Shown here: one piece after another, positions 59,584 through 64,000 of the stretch | How the letters are laid out: the number at the start of each line of letters is the position of its first letter | How positions within the stretch are numbered: the first letter of the stretch is position 1 | Assembly (NCBI RefSeq): GCF_020085105.1 | Contig: NC_058062.1 | Span: forward strand, 3,808,945 to 3,872,944 | DNA: 64,000 bases | Direction of reading: 5' to 3' | Source of the DNA: Siniperca chuatsi | Taxonomy: Eukaryota > Chordata > Actinopteri > Centrarchiformes > Sinipercidae | Program-made: the position numbers and the translations under genes | The notes under the pieces: model-generated | Databases searched by the model: none | What the model saw: the letters and a program-made list of their open reading frames with translations, nothing else | Told to the model about the DNA's origin: nothing

Positions 59584-60046
59584 AGGAACAGTTCAGCATT
59601 TTGGGAAAGACGCTTATTTGCTTTCTTGCTTAGAGTTAGATGAGAAGATTGATATCACTCCCATGTTTGTGCAGTAAATATGAAGCTGCAGCCAGCAGCC
59701 GGTTAGCTTAGCTTAACACAGCTGGAAACATTGAGAAACAGCTAGTCTGGCTCTGTCCAAAGGTAATAAAATCCACCTTCCAGCACCTCTAAAGTTCACT
59801 AATTAATATGTTTAGTTTGTTTAATCCGTACAAAAACAAAAGTGTAAAAACTGGCACATAGTGGTTTTACGGGGCAGTTATGTGTCGGACAATTTCTTTG
59901 CTAGGTGCAGTAACTTCCTGTTGTCACCGAGAGGTTACCAGGCAACCAGGGAAGACTCCAGGAAGACATGGTGGTCTCAATCTTCTCATCTAATTCTCTG
60001 CAAGAAAGCGAATAAGTGTATTTCCCAAAATGTCAAACTATTCCTT
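59584..60046. mobile_element. TTAA-flanked miniature element D, copy 3 (longest)
   Basis: Bounded by TTAA at 59580-59583 and 60047-60050. The left end (AGGAACAGTTCAGCATTTTG, then TTAGATGAGAAGATTGATAT) pairs with the right end (CAATCTTCTCATCTAATTCT, then TGTCAAACTATTCCTT), giving arms of about 75 bases. The centre carries the CAGCCAGCAGCCGGTTAGCT block seen in the other copies. No transposase frame. The TTAA target points to mobilisation by a piggyBac-type transposase. Confidence 0.8.
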
Positions 60047-62027
60047 TTAATTATGTATTGGGCCAATAATGATCTATTATTGAAAATCAGGTATTAGTAA
60101 GTCAGTTTAATCCATTTCTGATATACAGTAAGCAATATAACTCAGTTTACACACATTATTTATTATGGAACTGATTTATATTACAGTGGCTGTCAAGGGG
60201 AAGTCCTTCTCTTTAATTGATTTGTGTCTGAAACTCCCATATTGCACCAAAGGTGTGTGAATATGTATTAGCTTCATTTTTATCTTGTGTTTTATGAAAA
60301 GGTGTTCAGGTACCATGATTTAAATGCTCTTTCCGAGGCTTTTCCATGTGGAGGAGAGTATCATTCTGGGGAAAACTCTAAATAATTTTTTCATTTTTAG
60401 CTTGACAAGAAAATTATCTTCACAAGGTCCAACTTACTCGTTGTTTCTAGAGCTTTTCTACCATATCTTGTGGCCTTCCTCTGTGGATTGAGTTCCTCAC
60501 ATAGACCACAAAATGTGATTCTCCAAGGTCAAGAATTTGCTCAGATATAAATGCTCAGAATTAAAGATGTTTAATATCAGCTACAAGCAGCTTCAATCCT
60601 TCATCTTCTAAGCTGATCTCTCGCCTGAGATGAAAGGGTACCTGACATCCTGTTGTTGTGTGGAAATACCTGACGTCACCTTATTTGAAAAGAACCCCGC
60701 TTATTTTAAACAGACTTTAAACTAACACAAAACCACAGATATCCCTTGTGAAATGACTATTGTTGTTGTAACTTTGGTAGTAAATAGTGTGTACACGTAG
60801 GACACCATAGCATATAGTAGGAACATGAATAAGAAAATAGGTTTTCAGGGCCTTTAATATGAACATAAAACAATTAAAAACACATTTCCTGACTGCGGTC
60901 GTTTGCTACCATATGATGGTAATAACCATAAATAGGTAATGCTGATTAATCTCAACGTGGGTTCGTCATGATTAAGACCAGTCACTGTATTCAGCTGTAT
61001 TCAGCCTGTACTGGGCTGGGCTGTGGGCCGGACTGGTTTGAACGTGACTCACACAACCAGGTGTTGCGCAGAGAGGAGCTCTGACCTGATCAAACAGCGT
61101 GGACGACTGCACGAAGTAAATCTCTTCAATTTCACACTGAGACTGTTTGCGTCAGTCAACCAATGTGTGTAAACACGAGACGGATCCTGATTCATTCAAG
61201 TCCACATTCAGTCCATGTGGAGAGCTGAGAAGGAGGTGATGAGAGTTTGGTATGAAGCACGTGGAGGAGCCAATCCTGCCGTGTCAAGGCATGTGTTTCT
61301 TCCAGCATGTGTGTGAGCGGGTGCATGTATCAGCAGGTGGGAGGAAGGCAGTGATTCATTCAGAGCTGCATTTTGTTTGTGAACAGAACTTGTTTTGATG
61401 CCCTGAAGGCATTCACGCCGCCTCCTGTTGTGTGTCGTAATCTGGGAGAAGACATTCCTCTCACAGATTTTTTCCAGGGATTTCTCAGAACTAAAAAGCG
61501 TAATGTCGGTAACTCCCAAGGATGAAAATCTCAAAACTCACAATTTGCTGAACTTGATAAACTCTGGGGAGGCTCAGAAAGTGGTGCCTCCATTTGCAGC
61601 TCCTTTCCAAGTGCACATCTGTTTGTGAATGATAGTCACTGTGTGTTGTTGGGCTAGACTCTAGTGATTAAGGAGGTGAGTAGACCTTAACAAGTGTCTG
61701 TCTGTGAGTGACAGTATCAATAAAACAAAACATGAAGCATAAACAGTCCACAGGGGTGTTACATAAAGCAAGATTACCAGTTGCTCCAGAAAGTCAGGCT
61801 TATTTTCAGTCAATTCTGTATCAGGAAGCACGATGAGTTGATTAATCAGCTAAATTTGGGCTTACCTCAGGTTTTGCGGTGTCAAGAAGCTGGCTCACTT
61901 TATGCTGGGCTCCAGAGCAGAGGGGTGCTTCATATTGGTGGCTCAGAAAAGCTAACAAACTGAACCAGGATTAACCAGTTTCATAAAGCCAAGTCAGAGC
62001 TTTATTTCATGACTTTGAAACACAGAT

Positions 62028-63232
62028 CTGAAACTTCAAGCACCGATCACATCAATTCACAGTGAATGAAACGGACATGTTACCGGCCACAACGCAGCAC
62101 ATTTTAAACATACGAGCAAAAAACAAAACAAAATCACTGCCATAAACAAAGCAAAAGAGAACTTTTGGCAGCACTTTGTGGGTCAGCAGTGAGCTCAGAC
62201 TGTCAGAAGTAGAGATGAACTCACAGCTGTGCTCCTCTGTTAGCTCAGTTTGTTGCTGCTCTGCTTGTAATCATGACATTGTGGACTCAAATCCCCTTCT
62301 TTCTTCATATAATTAGTGCTGAAAATTAAAGATGTAGAAGTATAAGATGCAACATACTGTTAACAACTTTGACGTATCAAATAGGACCCCTGTCATAAAA
62401 TAGTTTGCTCTCTATCAGTTGGATTGTGTTACCTGGTTTGTACAAGTGACATAGCTGGTGAAAATACCGTGTAAACACCTTCAGGTTGTCTCTCTGCCAC
62501 TTTCTGCATTTTTAATAAGTCGATTTCTGTGTGTATGGTTCTTTAATTTTCTTTAGTGACGATCAAAGAGAGAACAAATGGTGAAAATGTTTCTTACAGT
62601 GAGGCTGCAGCCACGGGTTGTTTATGAGCTTTATTTTAAATACACATACAGTACTGTATGTTGTTTCTGTGCAGATGTTTCAGAATGAAAAGGATATGAT
62701 ACCTCAGATTGTAAGTGCGGCTCATGTCAACATGCGACGTAGATTTTATATGTACGTAAAGAGGAACCTTTGGAGAGAAAACACTGTGTTTCAGTCTGTC
62801 AGATTGAATGTAACACTGGTTGATTCTGAGGTGAATCTAAGCCTGAAAACTAACCTGACCTACATTAAATTAAGTCAGACTTATTTAAACCTCCTTTATG
62901 AAACACAATTTCCTGAAAATAAGCCTGACTTACTTAAAGAAGCCTGGTTTAACTGGTAAGACGCCCCTCAGCTTTGTGATAGTTCACCAACGATAGGTAA
63001 CCCAAAGATGAACTGAAGTCAGGACTGACTTCATCTCTAGAGAGTTAGAGCTCACCGCTGACCTGAACCATGATGCCAAAAGTTCTCTTTGTGGTTTTGT
63101 TCGTTTTTGCTTTAATATTTTATTCTCCGTATTATTTGTTTAATATCTGCTGCTCGGAGGCCGCGCGAACATCAGGTTGTCCCATGTGTTTTCTTCACTG
63201 TGAATTGATGTGATCAGTGCTCGATGTTTCAG
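62028..63232. mobile_element. Inverted-repeat element of about 1.2 kb in an mprip intron
   Basis: The left arm (62028-62222, with GATCACATCAATTCACAGTG and GAGAACTTTTGGCA) matches the complement of the right arm (63022-63232, with CACTGTGAATTGATGTGATC and TGCCAAAAGTTCTC) over about 200 bases with mismatches and small gaps. Between and around the arms, AGTCAGGCTTATTTTCAG-type segments at 61788 and 62915 are also inverted relative to one another. No coding capacity was identified. Confidence 0.7.
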
Positions 63233-64000
63233 GTCTGCTCACATCAGCCTCTGAGTTATCAAACAGTTTGGTTTGTTAGATTCGAGACAACGCTGAAACA
63301 CCCCTCAGTGGCCAAAGCTGATGTAGAAAACAACTGTAAAAGTATGATCACAGTGCAATAATTTGGACAGTGCAACACAGATGGTCACCACTGTGGCAGC
63401 TGTTAATCTTTGATTAAACAGACAGGCTCATTCCAGAGGATTTGCCTCTTAAATACACCAGCAGCACATTTTCCCCCACGTGATGATTTATGTCTTTGGG
63501 TGCGTTTGTTTTGGTAGCCAGGAGAAGGTCAAAAGAGCCCGTCTGGAGTTCATTCAGGCCTCAGAGCTGAGATTCCCAAGACAGCCCCATAGCTTTGGGA
63601 GGCTTCTTCACAAAACAGAGGACAGGCTCTGTCTGCAGCGGTCAGCGATTGTTTGGGAAGAAAAAAAGACCAGTTCACACCGCAGCCAGAGCGCTGCGTT
63701 CCTCCATGTGTCCTTGGATCGTTTTCAATGTAAATGTCAGAAAAGAAAAACACAAAGAATGTTCTGTAACGATTAAAGTGGTATTTTTTTCCTGTTAAAG
63801 TGGTTATATAAGAAGGAAGAATGGATCTTTTGAATAGCAGAGGCTCAAGTAAACAAAAAAACGTACCCTTATTTCATTAAATGCTGTGTAATCCAGACTC
63901 TGATACGTGCTGTGGAAGCAGCTCTATTGGCCCGCATGAAACCTGATCAGAAGAAGCATGCAGGAATCTCACTCTTCGCTTTTTTGGACTTGTAGCATCA

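Larger units (their letters stand above)
58196..64000. other. mprip intron 8 or further, to window end
   Basis: No further mprip exon with a family match was found. The stretch holds the TTAA element (59584-60046) and a large inverted-repeat element (62028-63232). Frames at 61208-61534 and 63480-63776 were examined and not recognised. Confidence 0.5.

Noticed and set aside
62675-62711. Possible 12-codon mprip micro-exon (MFQNEKDMIPQI) between a CAG acceptor and a GTAAGT donor
   Set aside because: In phase, but far too short to support without transcript evidence, and located inside the inverted-repeat element.
63480-63776. 98-codon frame that could be a late mprip exon after an acceptor at 63519
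   Set aside because: In the phase required by the preceding exon it meets a stop after about 25 codons, and no mprip similarity was seen.

Overview
This window looks like euchromatic DNA from a ray-finned fish, probably a percomorph teleost. The genes are split by GT-AG introns, and their exons encode recognisable vertebrate proteins. Introns and intergenic DNA are full of short dispersed repeats of the kind seen in spiny-rayed fish genomes. No prokaryotic, viral, CRISPR or operon-like structure was seen. Protein identities and intron-exon structures were worked out by reading exons and splice sites by eye and comparing with remembered vertebrate families. No database search was run.

Layout: (1) 1-3062 is intergenic and repeat-bearing. 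(2) 3063-12925 (+) is a five-exon claudin-superfamily gene of the GSG1 family, best fit gsg1l2. (3) 12926-16434 is intergenic and holds a short copy of a minisatellite-bearing element. (4) 16435-17597 (-) is natd1, a three-exon GNAT-fold gene. (5) 18939-23545 (-) is the six-exon coding part of dhrs7c, with a likely non-coding first exon and TATA/E-box promoter near 25963-26122. (6) 26123-29865 is the intergenic region between the divergently transcribed dhrs7c and u2af2. (7) 29866-41945 (+) is u2af2, the large subunit of the U2 auxiliary splicing factor, with 11 coding exons and 466 residues. (8) 41946-47924 is intergenic, with a LINE fragment and a long AT array. (9) From 47925 (+) to beyond the window runs mprip (myosin phosphatase Rho-interacting protein); its first eight coding exons, about 331 residues, are present.

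The genes are not a pathway. dhrs7c and gsg1l2 lie near each other on human 17p13.1, and NATD1 and MPRIP are on human 17p11.2, so most of the window corresponds to human 17p. u2af2 (human chromosome 19) sits inside that block and is the syntenic outlier. Every reading frame joins in phase across the proposed introns with canonical GT/AG ends, and the triads, RNP motifs and ligand motifs I could check are intact, so all five genes look functional.

The most interesting non-genic structure is transposon-derived. There are three copies of a miniature element, each ending at TTAA (piggyBac-like). One hAT-like element has near-matching 8-bp target duplications and nested insertions. Two copies of one element carry different lengths of the same internal 21-bp-type array, which explains the long spurious open frames there. 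There are also large inverted-repeat elements inside u2af2 and mprip introns. I did not find a convincing undescribed biological system.
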